Shown here piece after piece: positions 1-8,700 of a stretch of 51,841 nt of DNA. Position 1 is the first letter of the stretch; every line of letters begins with the position of its first letter. The notes under the pieces were generated by a model. That model was given only the letters and a program-made list of their open reading frames with translations. It ran no database searches and had not been told where the DNA came from. This stretch comes from Clostridia bacterium (GTDB taxonomy: Bacteria > Bacillota > Clostridia > Christensenellales > RUG350): assembly GCA_017631635.1 (NCBI GenBank), contig JAGBSX010000056.1:1-51841 (forward strand). The letters are read 5' to 3'. Made by a program: the position numbers and the translations under genes.

Positions 1-789
1 ATGACGGGGGACGGTGTCAACGACGCCCCTGCGCTCAAAGCCGCCGATATAGGTTGCGCTATGGGTATCACGGGTACTGACGTGGCAAAGGGCGCATCAG
101 ATATGACTCTCACCGACGACAACTTCGCCACCATAGTAGACGCAGTTGAGGAAGGTAGAGGAATATATGCTAATATCAAGAAAGTCGTAGGATTTTTGCT
201 AGGTACTAATATAGGCGAGATAGTGACGGTATTTTTCGCTATGCTACTATGGCACGAGACTCCACTACTATCTATGCAACTACTATGGATCAATCTAGTC
301 ACGGATAGCCTACCTGCTATCGCGCTAGGTATGGAGCCTGTCGAAAAAGACGTGATGAAATATCCCCCCAAGCCCAAGGATGAGGGCATATTCGCAGGTG
401 GACTAGGAGTACGCATAGTACTACAAGGTCTGATGTTTGGTATATTAGCGCTAGTAGCCTTTTATATAGGTAAGGTCGCCACAGGCACGCTAGAGGGTGG
501 ACAGACCTTGGCATTTATGACGCTATCGGTATCACAGGTGCTACAAGCCTTCAATATGCGTAGTGACAAGTCTCTATTTAGCATAGGACCATTTGGCAAC
601 AAGAAACTAAACCTCGCTTGCTTGGTATCATTAGTACTCGTGTCGTTGGTGATGTTTACACCACTCAGAGGACTATTCCAACTAGCATCACTAGACGCGA
701 CGCTATATCTCATAGGTCTAGGTCTCGCGCTGATACCTACGGTAGTGATGGAGTTGTCCAAAGCCTTGGGACTAATCAAGCACAAATAA
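1..789 (+). CDS. Cation-translocating P-type ATPase, C-terminal part (5' end outside window)
   Basis: This is the end of an ATP-driven cation pump of the plasma membrane, most like the calcium-type P2 ATPases. The visible part opens with the hinge motif TGDGVNDAPALK of the phosphorylation domain, followed by ADIGCAMG and the segment leading back into the membrane. The rest holds about six hydrophobic helices, including LLWINLVTDSLPAIALGMEP, which matches the M6 ion-binding helix (N, D) of Ca2+-ATPases. The ATG at base 1 is internal: the family is about 850-900 residues, so roughly 600 residues, including the DKTGT phosphorylation site, lie upstream of the window. It converges on galE with a shared terminator between. 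Calcium is the best guess for the substrate; Mn2+ or another cation is possible. Confidence 0.93.
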   Translation: MTGDGVNDAPALKAADIGCAMGITGTDVAKGASDMTLTDDNFATIVDAVEEGRGIYANIKKVVGFLLGTNIGEIVTVFFAMLLWHETPLLSMQLLWINLVTDSLPAIALGMEPVEKDVMKYPPKPKDEGIFAGGLGVRIVLQGLMFGILALVAFYIGKVATGTLEGGQTLAFMTLSVSQVLQAFNMRSDKSLFSIGPFGNKKLNLACLVSLVLVSLVMFTPLRGLFQLASLDATLYLIGLGLALIPTVVMELSKALGLIKHK

Positions 790-794
790 TAAAA

Positions 795-819
795 AAAAGC
801 ACGCTTATTGCGTGCTTTT
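795..819. terminator. Bidirectional intrinsic terminator between the ATPase gene and galE
   Basis: A perfect 10-bp stem (AAAAGCACGC at 795-804 with GCGTGCTTTT at 810-819) encloses a 5-base loop. A/T runs on both sides let it work for both converging genes. Confidence 0.9.
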
Positions 820-827
820 AATTTGTG

Positions 828-1841
828 TCAGTCTGCGTATCCATCGGGGTTGTTGGACTGCCATCTCCAGGAGTCTATACACATACGCTCCACGTCGTAC
901 TTTGCCTCCCAGCCGAGTTCTTCTCTAGCCTTCTTGGGGTCTGCGTAGCACTCTGCTACGTCGCCTGCTCTACGAGGCGCTACTACGTAAGGGATATCTC
1001 TGCCACTAGCCTTCTTCATAGCGTTTAGCATATCTAGTACCGAATATCCGTGACCAGTACCTAGATTGTAGGTGACTAGACCAGGATTGGTGACTAGTTT
1101 GTCGATAGCCTTGAGGTGACCGTTTGCTAGGTCTTCTACGTGTATATAATCTCTCACACCAGTACCGTCTGGGGTAGGGTAATCGTCTCCAAATACGTTT
1201 AGTCTAGCGAGTTTGCCTATGGCTACTTGGGTGATATATGGTAGTAGGTTGTTGGGGATACCCTTGGGGTCTTCGCCTATGAGACCACTCTCGTGAGCGC
1301 CGACCGGATTGAAGTAGCGTAGCAAGGCTACGTTGAAGGTAGGGTCTGCCTTGCATATATCACGGAGCATATCCTCTATCATTAGTTTGGTCGCACCATA
1401 AGGGTTGGTGGTAGAGAGAGGAAAATCTTCGGTGATAGGCACACTCTTGGGTGTGCCATATACGGTAGCAGACGAACTAAATACCAAGTTGTTTAGACCA
1501 TTTGCTCTCATAGCGCCTACTAGGTTGAGGGTAGATATGAGGTTGTTGGAGTAGTACCATAGAGGTTTTTGGACGCTCTCGCCCACAGCCTTTAGACCTG
1601 CGAAATGGATAGTAGCATCAGCCATCACCTCTGCTATTACCTTGTCGGTAAATGCCTTGTCTACGAGGTCTCCTACTATGAGTGTAGGTCGCTTGCCGGT
1701 GATAGTCTCTATCCTGTCTATGACACCTGCTTTGCTATTTGAGAGATTGTCTACTATGACTACTTCGTCTCCACGGTTGAGTAGTTGTACTACGGTGTGG
1801 CTACCTATATAACCTGCGCCACCTGTGACTAATATTTTCAT
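828..1841 (-). CDS. galE: UDP-glucose 4-epimerase
   Basis: Cytosolic NAD-dependent enzyme of the Leloir pathway that interconverts UDP-galactose and UDP-glucose. At 337 residues it has the usual family length. The Rossmann motif TGGAGYIGS is at residues 6-14, the SSSATVYG block with the catalytic Ser/Thr at about 122-129, and the short-chain-dehydrogenase pair Y148-x3-K152 in YGATK. The start is set by AGGAG at 1849-1853 and a good sigma-A promoter just upstream. It is divergent from galT, and the 195-bp gap carries promoters for both. The two catalyse successive steps, so shared control is likely, although no galK lies nearby. Confidence 0.96.
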   Translation of the reverse strand: MKILVTGGAGYIGSHTVVQLLNRGDEVVIVDNLSNSKAGVIDRIETITGKRPTLIVGDLVDKAFTDKVIAEVMADATIHFAGLKAVGESVQKPLWYYSNNLISTLNLVGAMRANGLNNLVFSSSATVYGTPKSVPITEDFPLSTTNPYGATKLMIEDMLRDICKADPTFNVALLRYFNPVGAHESGLIGEDPKGIPNNLLPYITQVAIGKLARLNVFGDDYPTPDGTGVRDYIHVEDLANGHLKAIDKLVTNPGLVTYNLGTGHGYSVLDMLNAMKKASGRDIPYVVAPRRAGDVAECYADPKKAREELGWEAKYDVERMCIDSWRWQSNNPDGYAD

Positions 1842-1868
1842 TGTATTGCTCCTAGATGTATTTATATC

Positions 1869-1897
1869 ATTATAGCACCGAGAGAGCAGTTTGGCAA
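1869..1897 (-). promoter_or_regulatory. Sigma-A promoter for galE
   Basis: Read on the minus strand: TTGCCA (1892-1897), 17-bp spacer, TATAAT (1869-1874). It lies 28 bases upstream of the galE start. Confidence 0.75.
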
Positions 1898-1980
1898 CTA
1901 CAAAAAGTCAACATTTTTACAAAAAAAGAGAATTTGGAGCAAAAAGGCTTTTTTGATAGTAGACTTTTTGGTATAATTAG

Positions 1981-2009
1981 TTGCAAGGTGCTAGTTATTG
2001 TTGTATAAT
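1981..2009 (+). promoter_or_regulatory. Sigma-A promoter for the galT operon
   Basis: TTGCAA (1981-1986), 17-bp spacer, TATAAT (2004-2009). The predicted transcript starts near 2016, with an AGAGG ribosome site at 2026-2030 ahead of the ATG at 2037. Confidence 0.7.
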
Positions 2010-2036
2010 AATTATTGTTAGAAAAAGAGGTGACTT

Positions 2037-3557
2037 ATGAATATTTACCAAGCGATAGAAGACATCATTACCTACGCAGAGATACATCTGTATGCAGATT
2101 ATCTAGACCACGAATATTTTAGAAATGCAGTATTCAACTTGCTCAATCTACACGTAGACGGCGAATACTCTCACTCTGACGAAGATGCTATCGCATCTTT
2201 GGACGTGCCAGATAGCGTAGCCAATCCTATAGTAGATTACGCTATAGAGCAGGGTGTAGTGGAGGATATAGATAGAGAACTCTTCAAGACTGCCCTCATG
2301 GGTATATTTACCCCACGCCCCTCAGAGATAACGGCTACTTTTGACTGCCTACCTACCGAGGAGGCTACTAGGTATCTATACGATATGGGTATCAAGAGTG
2401 ATTATATCAAACTCACCTCTATCAAGAAGAACAAATATTGGGTATATCCTACCTCCAAGTGCGACCTAGAGATAACTATCAATCTCTCCAAGCCAGAGAA
2501 GGATAATAGGGAGATTGCTAGACTTCGCACAGCCCCCCAATCGGGATACCCCAAGTGTATGTTGTGCAAAGAGAATATCAATTATCAAGGTAGAGTAGGT
2601 TTTCCTGCTAGACAGACTTTGCGCTACGTACCTATTACTCTCAACGGAGAGAACTTCTATATGCAGTATAGTCCTTATCTATACTTTGACGAGCATTGTA
2701 TCATATTTAGCGAGGAGCATAGTCCTATGACTATGAATAGGGCTACTTTTGAGAGACTAGTAGATTTCACTAGGATATTCCCTAGTTATATAGCCGGCTC
2801 AAATGCTTGTATACCTATCGTAGGTGGCTCTATACTCTCACACGAGCATTACCAAGGTGGAGGACACCTCATGCCCGTGCATTATACACAGGCAGAGTGC
2901 GAGTACTCACACCCACTATATAGCGACGTCAAGGTGTACAAGCAAGATTGGTTCAATACAGATATTAGACTAGTGAGTGATGACCCTGCGAAGTTGGTAG
3001 ACCTAGCCGAATATATATTCAATGCTTGGCAAGGCTACTCTGATGAAAGTGTAGGAGTTATCGCCAAGACTAGCGATATTCACAATGCTATCACACCTAT
3101 CGCTAGGAGAATAGGGGATAGTTATACTCTCGACCTACTACTACGAAACAATCGTACTGACGAGAGATATCCAGATGGTATATTCCACGCGCATCCAGAG
3201 TATCATAATATCAAGAAGGAGGGTATAGGGCTCATAGAGGCTATGGGACTATTTATCCTACCAGGCAGACTAGACAAAGAATTAGCCCTAGTCAAGCAAT
3301 ATCTCAAGGGAGAGAGGGTGGACGTAGACTATACGCTAGAGGACAACGTTCTGTATAAGCACAAAGATATGGTAGACGAACTATTGTCTAGATACCCTCT
3401 ACCTCTATCGGAGGAGGAGGCTGACAAGGTAGTCAAGGACTACGTAGGAGAGGTCTGCAAGAATATACTAGACAACACAGCCGTATTCAAGGGAGACGAG
3501 GCTGGCAAGATTGCTTTTGACAAGTTTATGTCAAGTATGGGATTTAGCAAGGTATAG
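2037..3557 (+). CDS. galT: UTP-hexose-1-phosphate uridylyltransferase, class II
   Basis: Cytosolic Leloir-pathway enzyme that transfers UMP between UDP-glucose and galactose-1-phosphate. At 506 residues it matches the long class II GalT of Firmicutes rather than the roughly 350-residue class I enzyme. The active-site block SHEHYQGG is at residues 268-275, with H271 in the position of the uridylylated histidine. CMLCKENINYQGR near residue 179 and the HCIIFSEEHSPM segment are also typical of the class. It is first of three closely spaced genes (gaps of 42 and 28 bases) on the plus strand, opposite galE. In relatives galT is often next to galK and galE; galK is missing here. Confidence 0.93.
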   Translation: MNIYQAIEDIITYAEIHLYADYLDHEYFRNAVFNLLNLHVDGEYSHSDEDAIASLDVPDSVANPIVDYAIEQGVVEDIDRELFKTALMGIFTPRPSEITATFDCLPTEEATRYLYDMGIKSDYIKLTSIKKNKYWVYPTSKCDLEITINLSKPEKDNREIARLRTAPQSGYPKCMLCKENINYQGRVGFPARQTLRYVPITLNGENFYMQYSPYLYFDEHCIIFSEEHSPMTMNRATFERLVDFTRIFPSYIAGSNACIPIVGGSILSHEHYQGGGHLMPVHYTQAECEYSHPLYSDVKVYKQDWFNTDIRLVSDDPAKLVDLAEYIFNAWQGYSDESVGVIAKTSDIHNAITPIARRIGDSYTLDLLLRNNRTDERYPDGIFHAHPEYHNIKKEGIGLIEAMGLFILPGRLDKELALVKQYLKGERVDVDYTLEDNVLYKHKDMVDELLSRYPLPLSEEEADKVVKDYVGEVCKNILDNTAVFKGDEAGKIAFDKFMSSMGFSKV

Positions 3558-3599
3558 TGTCGAGTACATGCAATCATAGCGTACTAGGAGAGGTAATAT

Positions 3600-4721
3600 A
3601 TGTTAGTAGACAAGAGAATAGAAGAACTAGCCTACAATCTAGTCAATTATAGTTGTAGACTACAAAAGGGAGAGAAAGTGCTTATCGAGGCATTTGATAT
3701 AGACTACCAACTAGTAGCCTGCATAGTTAGAGAGGCTTTTAAGGTGGGAGCATACCCCTTTGTCGAGACTTTCAACAACCGTATCACTAGAGAATTACTC
3801 ATAGGTGGAGACAAGGATTTGTTTGGATATATGGCGAAGTACGCCTCGCTACGTATGGGCGAGATGGACGCATATATAGGTATCAGAGGTGGCTCAAATG
3901 CGCTAGAGCATAGCGACGTGCCTAGTGAGAATATGAGAGATTACGTCAAGTATTACTCTCACCCCGTTCACCACGACCTACGCGTCAAGGGTACGAAGTG
4001 GGTAGTGCTACGCTATCCTACTCTAGGTATGGCACAGCAGTCGGGTATGTCCACAGAGGCATTTGAGGATCTCTATTTCAACGTGTGCAATCTAGACTAT
4101 AGCAAGATGGACAAGGCTATGGACAGTCTCAAAGAGATACTAGACCACGCAGACAAAGTGCGTATCGTAGGACCTGGCAAGACCGACCTGTCTTTCTCTA
4201 TCAAGGGCATAGGCTCGGTCAAGTGTAGTGGACACCTCAATATCCCAGACGGAGAGATATACACAGCGCCTGTGAGAGATAGTGTCAACGGAGTGATACA
4301 GTACAATACCCCCTCTATCGAAGACGGATTTCAATTTGAAAACGTCTGCTTGACCTTCCGTGACGGCAAGATAATAGACGCTACTGCCAACGATACCAAG
4401 AAAGTCAACGAAATATTTGACACCGACGAGGGTGCTAGATACGTAGGCGAATTTGCATTTGGAGTCAATCCATACATCACCAAGCCTATGGGCAATATCC
4501 TCTTTGACGAGAAGATAAGTGGCTCTATTCACTTCACTCCAGGCAGTTGCTACGAGGACGCATACAACGGCAACGAGTCTTCTGTGCATTGGGACTTGGT
4601 ACTTATGCAGACAGAGGAGATGGGTGGAGGAGAGATATATATCGACGACGTGCTTATTCGCAAAAACGGTAGATTTGTCATAGACAGTCTACTATGTCTC
4701 AACCCAGAGAATTTGACCTAA
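3600..4721 (+). CDS. Aminopeptidase, M29 family
   Basis: Cytosolic metallo-aminopeptidase of the M29 (AmpS / aminopeptidase T) family, which removes N-terminal residues from peptides using a pair of metal ions. At 373 residues it is slightly shorter than the usual 400-410. Recognisable blocks are NIPDGEIYTAPVRDSVNG (from about residue 214, with the metal-binding Glu at 219), the segment GEFAFGVNP, and a late SSVHWDLV block holding the His and Asp metal ligands. The ribosome site AGGAGAGG is at 3586-3593. It lies between galT and the PHP gene and is probably co-transcribed with them. A link to sugar use is not evident. Confidence 0.9.
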   Translation: MLVDKRIEELAYNLVNYSCRLQKGEKVLIEAFDIDYQLVACIVREAFKVGAYPFVETFNNRITRELLIGGDKDLFGYMAKYASLRMGEMDAYIGIRGGSNALEHSDVPSENMRDYVKYYSHPVHHDLRVKGTKWVVLRYPTLGMAQQSGMSTEAFEDLYFNVCNLDYSKMDKAMDSLKEILDHADKVRIVGPGKTDLSFSIKGIGSVKCSGHLNIPDGEIYTAPVRDSVNGVIQYNTPSIEDGFQFENVCLTFRDGKIIDATANDTKKVNEIFDTDEGARYVGEFAFGVNPYITKPMGNILFDEKISGSIHFTPGSCYEDAYNGNESSVHWDLVLMQTEEMGGGEIYIDDVLIRKNGRFVIDSLLCLNPENLT

Positions 4722-4749
4722 TACACCCTGGGTGTATCGAGGAGGAGAT

Positions 4750-5496
4750 ATGATAGATTTACACGTGCATACTTGCTATTGCGACGGACACGATAGCCCC
4801 GAGCAAATGGTACTCTCTGCCATAGACAGAGGTGTCACAACTTTGGGCATAGTCGCTCACTCCTACGTGGAGTTTGACAAAGATTATAGCATAGCGCCCG
4901 AGAGAGAAGATGAATTTATCGACGAGATATCTAGGCTCAAGGATAAGTATAGGGACTCTCTCACGATATATTGTGGTAGCGAGAGAGACTACTATGCTAC
5001 TAGCCTCTCCACTAGATACGACTACTATCTAGCCTCCGTGCATTATATCTACGAAAATGGCAAGTATTATAGCGTGGACGCTAGTCCAGAGAGATTTGTG
5101 CGCATGGTGGAGGAGGCGTTTGGTGGAGATTATTACGCCTTGTGCGAGAGATACTACGATATGGTATCCTCCCTCGCCGATAGAGGTAGAGTGGACGTGA
5201 TAGGTCACCTAGACCTAGTGACCAAGTTCAACGACGGTTGCAAATACTTCGACACCACACACCCTAGATACGTCCGTGCTTGGCAAAGTGCCGTAGACAA
5301 ACTGCTCCCCCTAGGAGTACCGTTTGAGGTAAATATAGGTGGTATCTCTAGAGGGTACAAGGCTAGACCTTACCTAGAGCAGAGTATCCTAGATTATATC
5401 AAGGAGAGAGGTGGCAAATTGATATTGTCTAGCGACGCTCACCGAGTAGAGCATATAGCCTATGAGTACGACAAGTGGAGATATCTACTTGACTAA
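4750..5496 (+). CDS. PHP-domain phosphatase, histidinol-phosphatase (HisJ/K)-like
   Basis: Predicted metal-dependent phosphoesterase of the PHP superfamily. Metal ligands are H5 and H7 (HVH), H37 in GIVAHS, the Glu of CGSERD, the His of GHLDL and the D229-A-H231 pair near the C-terminus. This is the family of monofunctional histidinol-phosphatases, but no other his gene is nearby, so the substrate is uncertain. I place the start at the ATG of 4750 because the GAGGAGGAG ribosome site sits at 4740-4748; an upstream in-frame GTG at 4732 would swallow that site. A 15-base palindrome (4722-4736) lies just after the previous stop. The gene ends at a strong terminator. Confidence 0.85.
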   Translation: MIDLHVHTCYCDGHDSPEQMVLSAIDRGVTTLGIVAHSYVEFDKDYSIAPEREDEFIDEISRLKDKYRDSLTIYCGSERDYYATSLSTRYDYYLASVHYIYENGKYYSVDASPERFVRMVEEAFGGDYYALCERYYDMVSSLADRGRVDVIGHLDLVTKFNDGCKYFDTTHPRYVRAWQSAVDKLLPLGVPFEVNIGGISRGYKARPYLEQSILDYIKERGGKLILSSDAHRVEHIAYEYDKWRYLLD

Positions 5497-5513
5497 TCTC
5501 ACTAGATAAAAAC

Positions 5514-5540
5514 AAAAAGCGACTATCAGTCGCTTTTTTT
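5514..5540 (+). terminator. Intrinsic terminator of the galT operon
   Basis: Stem AAAAAGCGAC (5514-5523) pairs with GTCGCTTTTT (5529-5538) around loop TATCA, and is followed by a T run. Confidence 0.92.
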
Positions 5541-5677
5541 GATAAAAATTATAAAATTTGCAAGGAAAAGTGGTACGCCCGTGCGTGCTAGACACACTAG
5601 ATTATATACAAAGTATATATCAAAATGAGATAAGATATATATTTGTAAAAAAACTTAATAAAAGCATACTAAAATTG

Positions 5678-5706
5678 TTGTACATTTTGTAGAGATGTGC
5701 TAAAAT
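5678..5706 (+). promoter_or_regulatory. Sigma-A promoter for the large surface protein
   Basis: TTGTAC (5678-5683), 17-bp spacer, TAAAAT (5701-5706). The leader is about 55 nt before the ATG at 5771, with GGAGG at 5761-5765. Confidence 0.6.
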
Positions 5707-5770
5707 TATAAAAAATACGCGAGGCTTTGTCCAAATACACACGGCAAGGCTCGTAATAGTGGAGGAAATT

Positions 5771-8700
5771 ATGAAGAAAGTAAGCAAACTCATAGTGGCT
5801 ATACTGGCTCTATCCATGATAGGTGTCGCACCTATGGTGGCTGTGGCAGATACGCCCAAGGCAGAGTACGTGTCTTACAATCGTGACCTATCAGGAGACT
5901 GGGAGGGCAACTACGGTTCTCTAGGTTATATCCTATATGGTGACGACAATGACGAGGGTGAAGTTACTGATGCATACCACTTTATGTACACCAAGAATAT
6001 ATTCACAGGTGTCGCAGAAGGTACTAGAGTAGACTTCACTACTGCCAACGGTACAGTTCATGCGAAGGGACTATTTAGTTTTCCTAATAACGAGACTTAT
6101 TCTGGTGCATTGGTGTCATACCTACAAGACGGCGCTCCTACTTGGCGTACCTATGAACTAGTAGGGGATACAGCAGGCGCTAATATGCCCAAGTACCCAG
6201 CAGCCCTAGGCGAGACAGGTCGTATGCCTGGTCAAAAGACAGGTAATGGTGGACACGGTACAAATATATCGTTTACTCTTACCGAAGATGCTGTCAAGAA
6301 TGGTGGTATCTACATGACCTTCTATACGGCGTTTATATCAGGAGCATCCCAAGAGTCTGTCAACTATCACTCTGCTATATATGACGTAGCAGGCGAGGTA
6401 GACAAATATTGTTCGAACTATTATTACCAACCTAGCAATGCGAACAAGACAAAGGTAGCAGATAGCGTAGTCAGAGCATACAACAACAAGGGACTATACG
6501 TCACCTACAAGTTTAACGAGGCTGGCGATTACATTTTCGTTATGTGGAACGAATTGAAAGTGACAGGTATGGGTGTCAATGCTATATACTTTGATACTAC
6601 TGCTCCTACGAGCGTATCTCCAGTAGAGACTATCTCTCCAGAGAGTATGCCTAGCGCAGGCGAGGGTACTGCAGAGTACGTACAGACTGACAAATACACT
6701 GGCTCAAACTGGGAGGGTGTATACGGCAAGGATGGATATCTCATACCTAGCGCATCAGATGCTGACTCTTTTTATGGTAGCCATCTCACCAACCCTATCT
6801 ATACGGCAGGCTTATACAACGACGGTAATCCTGCTACCATCTACGGAGGTGTGCTCGATGTAACTGCAGGTGGTGGATTTACCTATGCAGAGTATCCATC
6901 GACGTATTCTGGCGCTCTAGCAGAGAGGCTAGGTATATCGGGTTCTTTATTCCGTAAAACCGATTCAAGCCAAACTGGCACTCAAGCCGTCAAGAATATC
7001 GTCAAGAATATGTCCTTGAGAATACCAGGTTCGGAGGAGCGTACCAACGTAGAGATGGGTTCTTCTCAAGGAACCGTAGGAATAGGTACTCCATACCTAT
7101 ACTCATTTGCGCTCACTACTGACGAAGAAGTCTACGTATCCGTGTACGTATATGCCAATACTTATAGACAACAAGACGCGAGTGTAGAGATGACTCTAGG
7201 AGTTATGAAGGGTAGATATATTAGTTTCCGCGAGACTGCCAAGATATTGACTGGTTATAACTCAGGTACTATCACTCCTCACCCAGATAGAGACAATATA
7301 GTCATATCCGACGAGGTGACCATCAACGATTATAACAAGCAAGGTAGATGGGTGACCTTCAAGATAGATGGAGGAGCAGGTTTCTATACTATATTTGGTG
7401 TAGAGGGGGAGACTGTACTCAAGAACTCAAATGGTATCGCAGGTATATTCTTTGACAAAGAGAAACCTATCTACAACGTGCCCAAGTACGTCATCAAGAA
7501 TTCTACTCTCACAGAGATAGAAGATGGCGAAGAGGTATCGGTAATAGACGAATTTTACGGCAAGGCAGGTAGCATAACCCCTGATGGCAAGGTAAACGCC
7601 ACTTTCGTAGAAAATTATACGCTAGACACCAACAAAGTATCTGTCAATATGATCGACGGCAAGGAGAGATTCGTGTCAATTTTGGTGAGTGGAGATACTT
7701 CTCTAGACTTTTATAGAGGAGTGATAGCAGACTTTGACGACATCACCGTCCAAAAGACTCTAACTTATCAAATCACTGCTAGTGGAGACGTCATGTATAC
7801 CTTTAAGATGACTGACGCTTTCTCTATCGTGTCATCATTATCCGATATCAAGGGTATATACTTTGACGAGACTATGCCTACCACCTATAGATTTACCGAG
7901 GTGGCTCTCAACAAGTCTGCTTCGCCTGACTGGGAGGATACCTATGGTAGCGAAGGATACGTCATACCTTATGGCAAGGATAATGGCGCAGGCGTGTTGG
8001 CTTTGGACTATTACGTCAAGGGAGAATCCTTTAGTTTTGATAGCAAGAGTAACGTCAAGATAGAGGATTTGGCTTGGGAGACTCCATATATATCCAACTC
8101 TATCTATGCGCCTAATACTACAGAGCATATCGGAGGTAGATTTACCAACGACGGTGCAGGTATATATGCATTTGAATTTGAGGACGAGGAGGAGAGATAC
8201 GTCACCCTCAACCTCTATCAATACTGGAAAGATGCTTGGGTATTTGATGCAGACGGTAGCGACAACCCTAAGTTTGATATTAGATACAAAGTAGAGATAT
8301 ACGCAGGTAGCAACATATTGGCTATCAGTAGTGCGACTCCTGTCACTACCTACGAGGTAGGTGGCAACGGTACTTACGGCGTATACTCCACCTTCAAGGC
8401 AAAAGGTTCGTTTGCAGTCAAGGTGACTATGGCGCTAGACTCCAACAACCAGCCTATAGGTAACCAATTCTGTCTAGGTGGTATATTCTTTGACAAAGTG
8501 TCCGACGGTGCGCTACCTATACCTACCGAACATAGTATCAAAATCGCTACTACCGACGGTGTCAGAGTAGTAGGTCGTACCTCCGTGGCAGATGGAGAGG
8601 ACGCCGTACTATATCTATATGATAGACCTCTCGTAGGCAAGACCGTGGATACCGTCACCGTAGACGGTGTGAGTATGTCCGTAGTAGACGGAGTGCTCAC

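Noticed and set aside
4722-4736. 15-base perfect palindrome between the aminopeptidase and PHP genes
   Set aside because: The one-base centre cannot fold as a normal RNA loop, and no T run follows; it may be chance, so it is not listed as a terminator.
7838-8221. Antisense open frame inside the large surface-protein gene, with others like it in most genes
   Set aside because: It lacks a ribosome site and recognisable protein features, and it overlaps a well-supported gene; it results from the low stop frequency in this codon style.
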